This document shows positions 17,814 through 26,143 of a DNA stretch of 64,000 nucleotides, one piece after another. Position 1 is the first letter of the stretch. Each line of letters begins with the position of its first letter. The DNA lies in NCBI RefSeq assembly GCF_001189955.1, contig NZ_LFLT01000006.1:1-64000 (forward strand), in the 5' to 3' direction. The notes below the pieces were generated by a model, which worked only from the letters and a program-made list of their open reading frames with translations, was not told the origin of the DNA and ran no database searches. Source of the stretch: Herbaspirillum chlorophenolicum (GTDB taxonomy: Bacteria > Pseudomonadota > Gammaproteobacteria > Burkholderiales > Burkholderiaceae_D). Both the position numbers and the translations under genes were made by a program.

Positions 17814-18284
17814 TCATCCGGTCACGGCGGGATAGCGGTGATAGACCGAGGTCGCGCCATCCTTGCCGACCAGCAGCACGTCATAGGCTGCGCGCGCCTT
17901 CGGGTTGCGCGGGTCTTCCATGCCGGGCGAACCGGCAGGCATGCCTGCTACGGCCAGGCCGATGGCGCGTGGCTTGTCCTTGAGCAGGCGCCGGATATCG
18001 GCCGCCGGCACATGGCCTTCGATCGCATAGCCTGCCACCTGCGCGCTGTGGCAGGAAGCCAGCCGTTCGGGCATGCCGAAGCGGCGGCGGTAGACGCCGG
18101 TGTCGTCAACGTCGCTGCTGGCGACATCGAAGCCGGATGCCTGCAGGTGTGTCACCCACTGGCTGCAGCAACCGCAGTTGGCATCCTTGTAGACCTCAAT
18201 GCGCGGCCGGGATGGCTGCGCGTGCGCCAGGGCGGGCAGGGCCAGCGCCGCCAATGCGGCCAGGTTGAAGTGTCGTCGTTGCAT
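17814..18284 (-). CDS. DUF411 metal-binding protein (CopG-like)
   Basis: Exported protein of 156 residues with an N-terminal signal (ending LALPALAHA) and the DUF411 hallmark EVYKDANCGCCSQWVTHL, a CxCC thiol motif in a thioredoxin-like fold, plus a later conserved Cys in ASCHSAQVAGYAIEGHVP. Family members accompany copper or silver resistance operons and are thought to bind Cu in the periplasm. It is 27 bases downstream of the cupredoxin gene in the same operon. Confidence 0.87.
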   Translation of the reverse strand: MQRRHFNLAALAALALPALAHAQPSRPRIEVYKDANCGCCSQWVTHLQASGFDVASSDVDDTGVYRRRFGMPERLASCHSAQVAGYAIEGHVPAADIRRLLKDKPRAIGLAVAGMPAGSPGMEDPRNPKARAAYDVLLVGKDGATSVYHRYPAVTG

Positions 18285-18311
18285 GTCTTCTCCGTTGGGC
18301 TTGGGATTCGA

Positions 18312-18827
18312 TCAGCGCGAACGGGCGGCGGCAACCGTCACGCTGCCCTTCATGCCGGCATCGTAATGGCCGGGTTGCAGGCAGCCGAATTGCACGGTGC
18401 CGGCACGGTCGAACTGCCACAGCAGCTCGCCGCGCTTGCCGCCGTCCAGCGTGATCTGGTTGGCGTCGGCATGTTCCATGTCGGGGTTCTTCAGCATCGC
18501 CGCGTAATGGGCCTTGAGGTCGTCGGCACTGCCCAGCACCAGCTCGTGCCGCAGCTTGCCGCTGTTGGTGACCACAAAGCGGATGGTTTCGCCTTGTTTC
18601 ACCTGCACGCTGGCGGGCGAGAAGCGCATGCCGTCGGTCATGTCGACCTTGACGATGCGCGCAGGCGACCCGGGTTTGCCGGGACGGCCGATGGCGGCAT
18701 CGTCGGCGTCATGCTGGTGCGGGGCGTGGTTCATGCCTTGCATGCCGGCAGCCAGCGAGGGCAGGGTTGCGGTTGCCAGCAGCGTTGCTGCCAGCAGGCG
18801 GGCGGTGGTGGTGTTCAGGAGTTTCAT
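18312..18827 (-). CDS. Cupredoxin-domain periplasmic copper protein
   Basis: Blue-copper-fold protein of 171 residues: signal peptide to about residue 27, a Met/His-rich linker (GMQGMNHAPHQHDADD), then the cupredoxin domain. Copper ligands are visible as His in KLRHELVLG and the C-terminal loop FGCLQPGHYDAGM (Cys, His, Met). The start at 18827 has AAGGAAATACG upstream. It lies between the multicopper oxidase and DUF411 genes and may be an electron or copper carrier for the oxidase. Confidence 0.87.
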   Translation of the reverse strand: MKLLNTTTARLLAATLLATATLPSLAAGMQGMNHAPHQHDADDAAIGRPGKPGSPARIVKVDMTDGMRFSPASVQVKQGETIRFVVTNSGKLRHELVLGSADDLKAHYAAMLKNPDMEHADANQITLDGGKRGELLWQFDRAGTVQFGCLQPGHYDAGMKGSVTVAAARSR

Positions 18828-18877
18828 CGTATTTCCTTTCAGTGAGTGTCGGTTCAATGCATGTCATGGGGAGGGGT

Positions 18878-20221
18878 TCAGTGCCCGTGGCCGGTTTTTG
18901 CTTCCGGCGCGTGGTATGGAGGCGGCGGCTGGCCGCCTTTCCATTCGTAGGCCACGCTGCCGGCTGGCGCCCGGTACCAGCCGGGATCGCGATAATCGCC
19001 GCGCGCCAGGTTCTTGCGCACCTTGACGGTGCTGAACATGCCGCCCATCTCGATGGCGCCATACGGGCCATTGCCGGCCATCATCGGCAGCGTGTTCTCG
19101 GGCAGCGGCATTTCCATGCCATCCATCGAACCGCCCTTGTCGCCCATGACCATGTAGTCAGGAATCAGCTTGCCGATCTTTGCGGCGACGCCGGATTGGT
19201 CGACCCCGATCATGGTCGGCACGCTGTGGCCCATGGCGTTCATCGTGTGGTGCGCCTTGTGGCAATGCAGGGCCCAGTCGCCTTCCTCGGTGGCGTCGAA
19301 CTCGATGGCGCGCATCTGGCCCACGGCGATGTCGGCCGATACCTCCGGCCAGCGTGAGGCCGGTGGCGTCCAGCCGCCGTCGGTGCCGGTGACGGTGAAT
19401 TCATGGCCGTGCAGGTGGATCGGGTGGTTGGTCATGGTCAGGTTGCCAACACGGATGCGTACGCGATCGTTCTGCCGCACCACCAGCGGATCGATGCCGG
19501 GGAAGGCGCGGCTGTTCCAGGTCCACAGGTTGAAGTCGAGCATGGTGTTGACCTTGGGCGTGGCCGCGCCCGGCTCGATGTCGTAGGCGTTGAGCAGGAA
19601 CACGAAGTCGCGGTCCACGCGCATGAAGTTCGGGTCTTTCGGATGCGTCACCCAGAAGCCCATCATGCCCATCGCCATCTGCACCATCTCGTCGGCGTGC
19701 GGGTGGTACATGAAGGTGCCGGCACGGCGTGCGGTGAATTCATAGACGAAGGTCTTGCCCGGCGGGATGCCCGGCTGGTTCAGTCCGGCCACGCCATCCA
19801 TGCCGTTGGGCAGGCGCTGGCCGTGCCAATGCACGGAGGTCGCTTCGGGCAGCTTGTTGGTGACGAAGATACGCACCCGGTCGCCCTCGACCACCTCGAT
19901 GGTGGGGCCGGGGCTCTGGCCGTTGTAGCCCCACAGGTTGGCCTTCATGCCGGGCGCGATCTCGCGCACCACCGGTTCGGCCACCAGGTGGAATTCCTTG
20001 ACGCCATTCTTCATGCGCCAGGGCAGGCTCCAGCCGTTCAGTGTCACCACCGGCTGGTAGGGACGGCCATTGCTGGGCGCCAGCGGTGGCTGGGTCTGCG
20101 CGCTTTGCTGCAGCGGCGCTTCAGGCAGGCTGGCCGCTCCCACGCGGCTGACGGCCGATGCGCTCACCGCCAAGGCCGAGCCTTGCAGGAAGGTGCGGCG
20201 GCTGATGTTGGTATCGCTCAT
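18878..20221 (-). CDS. Multicopper oxidase (copper-tolerance type)
   Basis: Periplasmic oxidase that detoxifies Cu(I) by oxidation. A Tat signal (SRRTFLQGSALAVSASA) suits export of a folded copper enzyme. All four copper motifs are intact: HWHG (131-134), HPH (173-175), HPIHLHGH (266-273) and HCHKAHHTM (319-327, with the type-1 Cys). At 447 residues it lacks the long Met-rich insert of 600-residue PcoA/CopA proteins, although Met-rich stretches occur near the C-terminus (DGMEMPLPENTLPMM). Its ATG overlaps the stop of the TolC-like gene by 4 bases. Confidence 0.92.
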   Translation of the reverse strand: MSDTNISRRTFLQGSALAVSASAVSRVGAASLPEAPLQQSAQTQPPLAPSNGRPYQPVVTLNGWSLPWRMKNGVKEFHLVAEPVVREIAPGMKANLWGYNGQSPGPTIEVVEGDRVRIFVTNKLPEATSVHWHGQRLPNGMDGVAGLNQPGIPPGKTFVYEFTARRAGTFMYHPHADEMVQMAMGMMGFWVTHPKDPNFMRVDRDFVFLLNAYDIEPGAATPKVNTMLDFNLWTWNSRAFPGIDPLVVRQNDRVRIRVGNLTMTNHPIHLHGHEFTVTGTDGGWTPPASRWPEVSADIAVGQMRAIEFDATEEGDWALHCHKAHHTMNAMGHSVPTMIGVDQSGVAAKIGKLIPDYMVMGDKGGSMDGMEMPLPENTLPMMAGNGPYGAIEMGGMFSTVKVRKNLARGDYRDPGWYRAPAGSVAYEWKGGQPPPPYHAPEAKTGHGH

Positions 20222-21615
20222 GGTTGTTTTCCTTGTCGGTTGTCGGTCGTGGCCGGACCGCCCAGCGCCAGTTGCAGTCCGGCGTCGGCGATCCAGAAAT
20301 CGCGCTCGGCCTCGATGGCGGCATTGACCGTGGCGGCCTGCTCGCGGGCATCGGCCAGCAGCTCGAATACGCTGATGAGCATGCCGTTGTAGCGCAGCAG
20401 GTTTTCATCGGATACCTGGCGGCGCAATGGCACGATGGCGTCGCGGTAACGGCGCGCCAGCACAAAGGCGTCCTGCCGTTCGCGCCAGGCCAGGCGCACC
20501 TGCGAGCGGGCATCGAGCGCGGTGGCGGCCAGCTTGTGGGCGCTTTGCATGTAGATGGCCTCGGCCCGGGCTACGCGCGCCTGGCCCCAGTCGAACAGCG
20601 GGATCTCGATATCGACCTGGTAGCCGATCTCGGGCGCCTTGCCGGTCTCCGACGTGCGCAGTGCGCCGAGGTCGAGCACGTTGATGAAGCGGGTGGCGCG
20701 CGTCAGGCCCAGCGAATCCTGCAGGCCGGCCACTTCCAGCCGGGCGGCTTGTATGTCGAGACGCTGGTCCATGGCTTGGCGTTCGATATCGGCCGCTTCT
20801 TCGATCCGCACAGGCAGGTCGGGCAACCGTTCCGGCAACGTGAAGGCGGGGGCAATGCCCAGCAGGCGCGCCAGCACTTCCTTGTCCTGCAGCGCGTCGC
20901 GCCGCGCGCGGGCAAGGCCGGTCTGGGTGTCTGCATAGAACAGTTGCTCGCGCGCGGCATCGAGTTTGCTGACATTGCCGTGTTTGGCCATCTTGGCGGC
21001 CAGCTCATGCGAGGCCTCGGCGGCCTGGTTCACTTGCTCCTGATAGGCCAGGCCCTGTTGCGACGCCACTGCCCGGTAATAGGCCTGACGCGTTTGCGCG
21101 GCGGTGCGCAGCAGCTTGTCGGCCAGCAGCAGGCGCACCTGGTCGAAGCGGCGCGCCTCGATGCGGGAGGCCGCCGGCATGGTGAAGAGCTGCATTAATG
21201 CCAGCGACAGGCTGCGCTCGATCTTGATATCGCCGCCGGAATGCGTTCGGGCGAACGAGAAGCCCGGGTTGGGCAAGCGGCCGGCCTGCACCAGGTCGGC
21301 CTCGGCAATGCCGAGATCGGCGAAGGAGGCCTGCAGTTCAGGATTGTTGAACAGTGCGATCTGCACCGCGTCGTCGGCGCTGGCCAGGCGGGCCTGGCTG
21401 TGGCCGTCGGCGTGCAGCAGCTGTGCGACGCGCGCTTCGGCACGGCGGGCATCCTCGGGCGTGCGGTTCCAGGCGGCTTCTTTGCCAAGCTTTTGCGCGG
21501 CAATGCCTTGCACCTGGCCGAAACCGCCATCCTCGGAGAATGAGGCGCAGCCGGCCAGCAACGCACAGGCGGCCAGCGCGCTCGCCCGCAGGGGGCGTGA
21601 AACTAGGGGAGTCAT
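20218..21615 (-). CDS. TolC-family outer-membrane efflux lipoprotein
   Basis: Outer-membrane channel of the CzcC/CusC type, 465 residues. The lipobox LLAGC puts the lipidated Cys at residue 23. Two OEP repeats rich in Ala/Gln/Arg/Leu helices follow. It is upstream of and overlaps the multicopper oxidase gene by 4 bases. No RND pump or membrane-fusion partner is encoded here, so it must pair with a pump elsewhere, or act as in PcoB-like systems for outer-membrane copper handling. Confidence 0.87.
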   Translation of the reverse strand: MTPLVSRPLRASALAACALLAGCASFSEDGGFGQVQGIAAQKLGKEAAWNRTPEDARRAEARVAQLLHADGHSQARLASADDAVQIALFNNPELQASFADLGIAEADLVQAGRLPNPGFSFARTHSGGDIKIERSLSLALMQLFTMPAASRIEARRFDQVRLLLADKLLRTAAQTRQAYYRAVASQQGLAYQEQVNQAAEASHELAAKMAKHGNVSKLDAAREQLFYADTQTGLARARRDALQDKEVLARLLGIAPAFTLPERLPDLPVRIEEAADIERQAMDQRLDIQAARLEVAGLQDSLGLTRATRFINVLDLGALRTSETGKAPEIGYQVDIEIPLFDWGQARVARAEAIYMQSAHKLAATALDARSQVRLAWRERQDAFVLARRYRDAIVPLRRQVSDENLLRYNGMLISVFELLADAREQAATVNAAIEAERDFWIADAGLQLALGGPATTDNRQGKQP

Positions 21616-21671
21616 GGAATCCTCTTCTGATGATGATCGTCATCCGCCGCGGGTGTACCCGGGCGGGGTGG

Positions 21672-21691
21672 GCGCACGCTCTAGCGTGCGC
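21672..21691. promoter_or_regulatory. GC-rich perfect hairpin in the metal operon
   Basis: GCGCACGCT and AGCGTGCGC are exact complements separated by CT, 9 bases downstream of the stop codon of the His-rich protein gene and about 57 bases before the TolC-like start. There is no T-run, so it is not a classical terminator. It may stabilise or process the mRNA, separating the cadA end from the copper genes. Confidence 0.45.
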
Positions 21692-21700
21692 GATCAGGCA

Positions 21701-22135
21701 TCAGAGGAAGGAGGGAGGCCGGTCGGGATTTTCCGGCAGGTAGCCGACGAAGCCGGTGGCCGGCAGCGCGATGAATTCGCGCGAGGGAAGATCGAGGGCG
21801 GGGAGAGCGTCCAGCGCCAGCGGCAGTACCGCGCCCGTGGTGCAGGCGGCGCAGTAGCTGCAGGAAGCATTCTTGTGCTGCGCGTGGTGGGTGTCGTGCG
21901 CGGGCGCTGCATCGGTGATCGTCTCGGCGACCGGCTCGGCTTGCGCATGATGGCCATGCTGGTGTGCCGTCGCCTGTGCGTCCTGTTGCAAGCCATGCGC
22001 CGCTTGCGCGCCGTGTCCGGCAGCCGCCGTTTGCGCAATGGCCGGCGCGCATGCCTGCAGCGCGGCGGCGAACCCCTGGACGGGGATCGCCAGCGCCAGC
22101 AGCCACAGCAGGAAAATTTTCGCGCGCAGGATCAT
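21701..22135 (-). CDS. His/Cys-rich exported protein (DUF2946/CopL-like)
   Basis: Secreted 144-residue protein. After a signal peptide (to about residue 24) there is a His-rich region (GHGAQAAHG, TAHQHGHHAQAEP, HDTHHAQHK) and a cysteine cluster CSYCAACTTG resembling DUF2946/CopL proteins found in front of copper-tolerance genes. It probably buffers metal ions in the periplasm. It starts only 24 bases after the cadA stop and 85 bases before the TolC-like gene, linking the Cd/Zn pump to the copper genes. Confidence 0.7.
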   Translation of the reverse strand: MILRAKIFLLWLLALAIPVQGFAAALQACAPAIAQTAAAGHGAQAAHGLQQDAQATAHQHGHHAQAEPVAETITDAAPAHDTHHAQHKNASCSYCAACTTGAVLPLALDALPALDLPSREFIALPATGFVGYLPENPDRPPSFL

Positions 22136-22159
22136 GGCGGCAAGTATAGCACCAGGCGC

Positions 22160-24490
22160 TTACCCGACCCGCGACGGCACTCCGCGCACCAGCCGCAGGC
22201 CGTTGAACACCACGATCAGGCTGGCGCCCATGTCGGCGAACACCGCCATCCACAGCGAGCTCATGCCGGCCAGCGCGAGCGCCAGGAACACTGCCTTGAT
22301 GCCCAGCGCGATGGTGATGTTCTGCACCAGCACCCGATGCGCCTTGCTGCTTAAGCGGATGAAGTCGGGGATCTTGCGCAGGTCGTCGTCCATCAGCGCA
22401 ACATCGGCGGTTTCCAGCGCCGTGTCGGTGCCGGCCGCACCCATGGCGAAACCGATCTGGGCGCGTGCCAGCGCCGGCGCATCGTTGATGCCGTCGCCGA
22501 CCATGCCGACTTCGCCATATTGCGTACCCAGCGCTTCGACGGCCTTGAGCTTGTCATCCGGCAGTTGGTCTCCACGGGCGTCGTCGATGCCGGTCTGGGC
22601 GGCGATGGCTTGCGCGGTATGCGCGTTGTCGCCGGTCAGCATGACCACGTGCACGCCCAGTTGCCGCAACTCGGCGACCGCCTCACGGCTGGTTGGGCGT
22701 ACCGTGTCGGCGACCGCCACCAGCAGTTCGGGCTGTGCGCCACGGCACAGCAGGGTGGTGGTCTTGCCTTGCTTCTCGAAGGCTTGCAGGCGTGCCTCCA
22801 GCTCCGGGCTGCACATGCCCAGCTCATGCACCAGGCGGTGGTTGCCCAGATGATAGAGTTCGCCGCCGATGCGTCCCCGTACACCGCGTCCGGCCAGCGC
22901 TTCGAAGTCGCTCACCTCCAGCGCAGCGGCGCCTTCCTGCGCGGCGATGGCGCGCGAGACCGGGTGGTCAGAGCGGGTGGCCAGCGAGATCGCCAGTTGC
23001 AGCAAGACCTCCTGGTTGGCAGAAGGGGCGAGCGATGGCACGTCGGTCACCACCGGCTTGCCGAAGGTGATGGTGCCGGTCTTGTCCAGCGCCAGCGCGC
23101 GCAGCTTGCGGCCCTGTTCGAGATAGACGCCGCCCTTGATCAGGATGCCGTGCCGCGCCGCCGCCGCCAGTCCGCTGACGATGGTGACCGGGGTGGAGAT
23201 CACCAGCGCGCAGGGGCAGGCAATCACCAGCAGCACCAGCGCCTTGTACAGCCAGGGATGGAAGTCGGCGCCCATCAGCAGCGGCGGCAGTACCGCCACC
23301 AGCACCGCCATGGCGACCACGGCCGGGATATAGACTTGCGCGAAGCGGTCGACGAAGCGCTGCGTCGGTGCGCGCTGGCCTTGCGCCTGCTGCACGCTCT
23401 TGACGATACGCGACAGTGTGGAATCGCCCTGGGCGGCGGTGACGCGCAGCAAGAATGAACCATGCTCGTTGATGGTGCCGGCGAACACTGCATCGCCCGG
23501 CTGCTTGGCGACCGGAATGCTTTCGCCGGTGATTGGCGCCTGGTTGATGCTGGTTGCGCCTTCGGTGATCACGCCATCCAGCGGCACGCGTTCGCCCGGC
23601 GCCACGCGGACGATGGCGTCCACCGCCACCTCGCGCGCAGGTGTGCTGGTCCAGCTGCCGTCGGCGCCGCGCACGGTGGCGAGGTCGGGCGCCATCGCCA
23701 TCAGGCCGGCGATGGCATTGCGTGCGCGGTCCAGCGACAGCGCCTCGATCATCTCGGCCAGTGTGAACAGCACGATCACCACCGCCGCCTCCGGCCACTG
23801 GCCGATCACGGCCGCGCCGATGACCGCCAGCGACATCAGGAAATTCATGTTGAGCGAGAAATTGCGCAGTGCGATCCAGCCCTTCTTCAGCGTACCCAGC
23901 CCGCCCAGCGCAATGCCCAGCAGGGCCAGCGCGATCACCGGCAGCGAACGCTCGTCGCCGCTGGTCCAGGCCATGATTTCCGAACCCAGCGCGGCCAAGC
24001 CGGCCAGCCCCAGCAGGATCCAGCGGCGCGCCGGGATGCGGTAGGCCGCGGCCTGGTCGATGGCGTCTGCCTGTGCGGAGGCATCCAGCGAATCGGACTT
24101 GACGGCAGGCAGCATGTCCAATGCCTTCAGGGTGTCGACGATGGGGGCAATGGACGGCAACTGGTGCTGTACCGTCAGTTCGCGCTGGATCAGGTTGAAC
24201 TCCAGCGCACCGACGCCATTCATCTGCCCCAGCCGCTCGCGGATCAGCTTTTCTTCGGTGGGGCAGTCCATCTTCTGGATGAAGAACACCGCCTCTTCGG
24301 TGTCGCCCGCCAGGCGCTGGGCCGCCGGCATTGCCGTTTGCAGCGCCTCATGCACATGGCCGCCGCAGCAGCTGCCGTTCACATCGGCATGCGCATGGCC
24401 TTGTTGGGCATCATGGGAATGGTGGTCGTGAGCATGATGCGCATGATCATGGTCATGGCTGTGGGGGTGTCCATGCTTGTGTTCGGCCAT
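22160..24490 (-). CDS. cadA: Cd2+/Zn2+/Pb2+ P1B-type ATPase
   Basis: Inner-membrane efflux pump for divalent soft metals, 776 residues. The first 47 residues are extremely His-rich, with a CCGGH cluster. The following HMA-like domain carries the MDCPTEE motif of ZntA/CadA (about residues 74-80). Then come TGES (321-324), the CPC transport motif (425-427), phosphorylated DKTGT (469-473) and [15 protein letters not shown] with MDCPTEE argues for Cd/Zn/Pb rather than Cu. It is divergent from cadR with a MerR-type operator between, and heads a seven-gene codirectional run into copper-tolerance genes. Confidence 0.93.
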   Translation of the reverse strand: MAEHKHGHPHSHDHDHAHHAHDHHSHDAQQGHAHADVNGSCCGGHVHEALQTAMPAAQRLAGDTEEAVFFIQKMDCPTEEKLIRERLGQMNGVGALEFNLIQRELTVQHQLPSIAPIVDTLKALDMLPAVKSDSLDASAQADAIDQAAAYRIPARRWILLGLAGLAALGSEIMAWTSGDERSLPVIALALLGIALGGLGTLKKGWIALRNFSLNMNFLMSLAVIGAAVIGQWPEAAVVIVLFTLAEMIEALSLDRARNAIAGLMAMAPDLATVRGADGSWTSTPAREVAVDAIVRVAPGERVPLDGVITEGATSINQAPITGESIPVAKQPGDAVFAGTINEHGSFLLRVTAAQGDSTLSRIVKSVQQAQGQRAPTQRFVDRFAQVYIPAVVAMAVLVAVLPPLLMGADFHPWLYKALVLLVIACPCALVISTPVTIVSGLAAAARHGILIKGGVYLEQGRKLRALALDKTGTITFGKPVVTDVPSLAPSANQEVLLQLAISLATRSDHPVSRAIAAQEGAAALEVSDFEALAGRGVRGRIGGELYHLGNHRLVHELGMCSPELEARLQAFEKQGKTTTLLCRGAQPELLVAVADTVRPTSREAVAELRQLGVHVVMLTGDNAHTAQAIAAQTGIDDARGDQLPDDKLKAVEALGTQYGEVGMVGDGINDAPALARAQIGFAMGAAGTDTALETADVALMDDDLRKIPDFIRLSSKAHRVLVQNITIALGIKAVFLALALAGMSSLWMAVFADMGASLIVVFNGLRLVRGVPSRVG

Positions 24491-24533
24491 CGGTTTGTCC
24501 TTTTCTCCAGTGCAGCGGATTTGTTTACAAGGT

Positions 24534-24566
24534 ATATTAAAAACCCTGAAGTAACTACAAGGTCAA
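24534..24566 (-). promoter_or_regulatory. cadA promoter with CadR (MerR-type) operator
   Basis: Read on the minus strand: -35 TTGACC (24561-24566), -10 TTAATA (24535-24540) and an over-long 20-base spacer, as expected for MerR-family promoters. The spacer holds a dyad at 24543-24563 with arms ACCCTGAAGT and ACTACAAGGT (8 of 10 positions symmetric). CadR/PbrR proteins untwist such spacers on binding metal. Confidence 0.85.
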
Positions 24567-24573
24567 GCGCATC

Positions 24574-25026
24574 ATGGATACACTGAAAATTGGCGAACTG
24601 GCAACGCTGGCCGATTGCCCGGTCGAAACCATCCGCTATTACGAGAAGGAAACCCTGCTGCCCGAGCCGACCCGCTCGCAGGCCAATTACCGGCTGTATG
24701 GCGCGCGCCATGTCGAGCGGCTGCAATTCATCCGCCACTGCCGTTCGCTGGACATGACGCTGGATGAAGTGCGCGAGCTGCTGCGCCTGCGCGACGCGCC
24801 CGAGCAGAATTGCGGTGAGGTGAATGCGTTGCTGGACAAGCACATCGGCCACGTGGCCCAGCGCATTGAGCAATTGAAAGCCTTGCAGGGGCAATTGCAC
24901 GTGCTGCGCGCGCAATGCGACGCCGACCAGCCGTCGCGCGACTGCGGCATCCTGCAGGGATTGGCGAATCTGCCCGACGATGTGAAGCCCGCCAATCTCG
25001 GCAGCCACGGCGGCGGCTGCCACTGA
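24574..25026 (+). CDS. cadR: Cd(II)/Pb(II)-responsive MerR-family regulator
   Basis: Metal sensor controlling the divergent cadA promoter. It has an N-terminal MerR helix-turn-helix (KIGELATLADCPVETIRYYE, residues 5-24), a dimerisation helix, and the three Cys of CadR/PbrR: NCGEV (C80), AQCDAD (C115) and RDCGIL (C124). The His/Gly/Cys tail HGGGCH is also typical of CadR. Length 150. It is convergent with the epoxide-hydrolase-like gene. Confidence 0.93.
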   Translation: MDTLKIGELATLADCPVETIRYYEKETLLPEPTRSQANYRLYGARHVERLQFIRHCRSLDMTLDEVRELLRLRDAPEQNCGEVNALLDKHIGHVAQRIEQLKALQGQLHVLRAQCDADQPSRDCGILQGLANLPDDVKPANLGSHGGGCH

Positions 25027-25094
25027 CCGGAGGGCATGGCGGGACGAGGGCGGCGTTGCGCCTCCTTCGTACCTCCATGCTGTTCAGGCGAGTA

Positions 25095-25991
25095 TCAGCG
25101 CGCCAGCCAAGCCATCACTTCCGCGATTACCTCATCCGGCTTTTCCCGTTGCGGGAAATGTCCGGCGCCATCGATCACCACACGGCGGTAGCCGTTTCCG
25201 AACAGTTTGTCCTTGCCTTCCGAGGTCGAGGGATGGTTGGCGCCATCCTCGCCGCCATGCAGCATCAGGGTAGGCACCATGATCGCGGGTGTCTGCGCCA
25301 GTTTGGCCTCCAGCCCGGCATAGGCCGGATCGCCTTCGGCAAAGCCCCAGCGGTGGCGGTAGGAGTGCAGGCAGATATCGGCCCAGTCGGGATTGTCGAA
25401 GGAGGCCGCGGTGTTGGAGAACTCGCTGTCGGCAAAGGACCACGACGGCGACCAGGTATTCCACATGAAGCGCGCAAAGCCGCGGCGGTCCTGTTTCAGT
25501 TCCTCGGCCCCGCGCGGCGTGGCAAAGAACCAGTGGTACCAGTAATTGCGCGACTGCTGCAGCGACAATTTCTGATCCGCGGTATTAGTGCCCCAGCCGA
25601 CCGAGAGGGTGATGCAATGGCTGATGCGGTCCGGTGTCTGCGACGCGGCGATATAGGCGGCGCGTGCCCCCCAGTCGTGGCCGATCAGCGCATAGCGCTG
25701 CAGCCCCAGGGCGTCGACGAAGGCCATCAGGTCGGAACCCAGCGCGGCCAGCTGGCCGCTGCGCGGGGTGTCCGCGGACAGGAAGCGCGTCGGCCCATAG
25801 CCGCGCAGGAACGGACGGATGACGCGATAGCCCGCCGCGCGCAAGGGTTTGAGGAAGTGGTCCCAGGTGCGCACATCGTCCGGCCAGCCATGCACCAGTA
25901 CCACGGCGGGCGCATCGGCCGGGCCGCTTTCTTCAAAGGCGATGCGCAACTTGTCGGTGTCGATGAAACTCAGGTGGTTGCTTTGCGGCAT
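25095..25991 (-). CDS. Alpha/beta hydrolase, epoxide hydrolase-like
   Basis: Cytoplasmic alpha/beta hydrolase of 298 residues. The oxyanion-hole motif is HGWPDD, the nucleophile elbow is IGHDWGA with Asp as nucleophile (as in epoxide hydrolases and haloalkane dehalogenases), and the catalytic His sits in GAGHFPQREKP. The cap region is Trp/Tyr-rich (NYWYHWFFATPRG). HGWPD plus Asp nucleophile favours epoxide hydrolase over dehalogenase. It has no metal-related features and is probably unrelated in function to the flanking resistance genes. Confidence 0.82.
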   Translation of the reverse strand: MPQSNHLSFIDTDKLRIAFEESGPADAPAVVLVHGWPDDVRTWDHFLKPLRAAGYRVIRPFLRGYGPTRFLSADTPRSGQLAALGSDLMAFVDALGLQRYALIGHDWGARAAYIAASQTPDRISHCITLSVGWGTNTADQKLSLQQSRNYWYHWFFATPRGAEELKQDRRGFARFMWNTWSPSWSFADSEFSNTAASFDNPDWADICLHSYRHRWGFAEGDPAYAGLEAKLAQTPAIMVPTLMLHGGEDGANHPSTSEGKDKLFGNGYRRVVIDGAGHFPQREKPDEVIAEVMAWLAR

Positions 25992-26143
25992 GGCAGGCGT
26001 TCTCCGATGGATGCGGCGATACTCTCTGTAGATACTGCAGACCTCAGGTGAATCATCGCAGCAGTGCCGTACCGGGACAATGTAAAAAAGGCAGGCCGGG
26101 ATGAAATTTCCTCATGCAAGGCACGGCACGCCAGCCATTGCCG

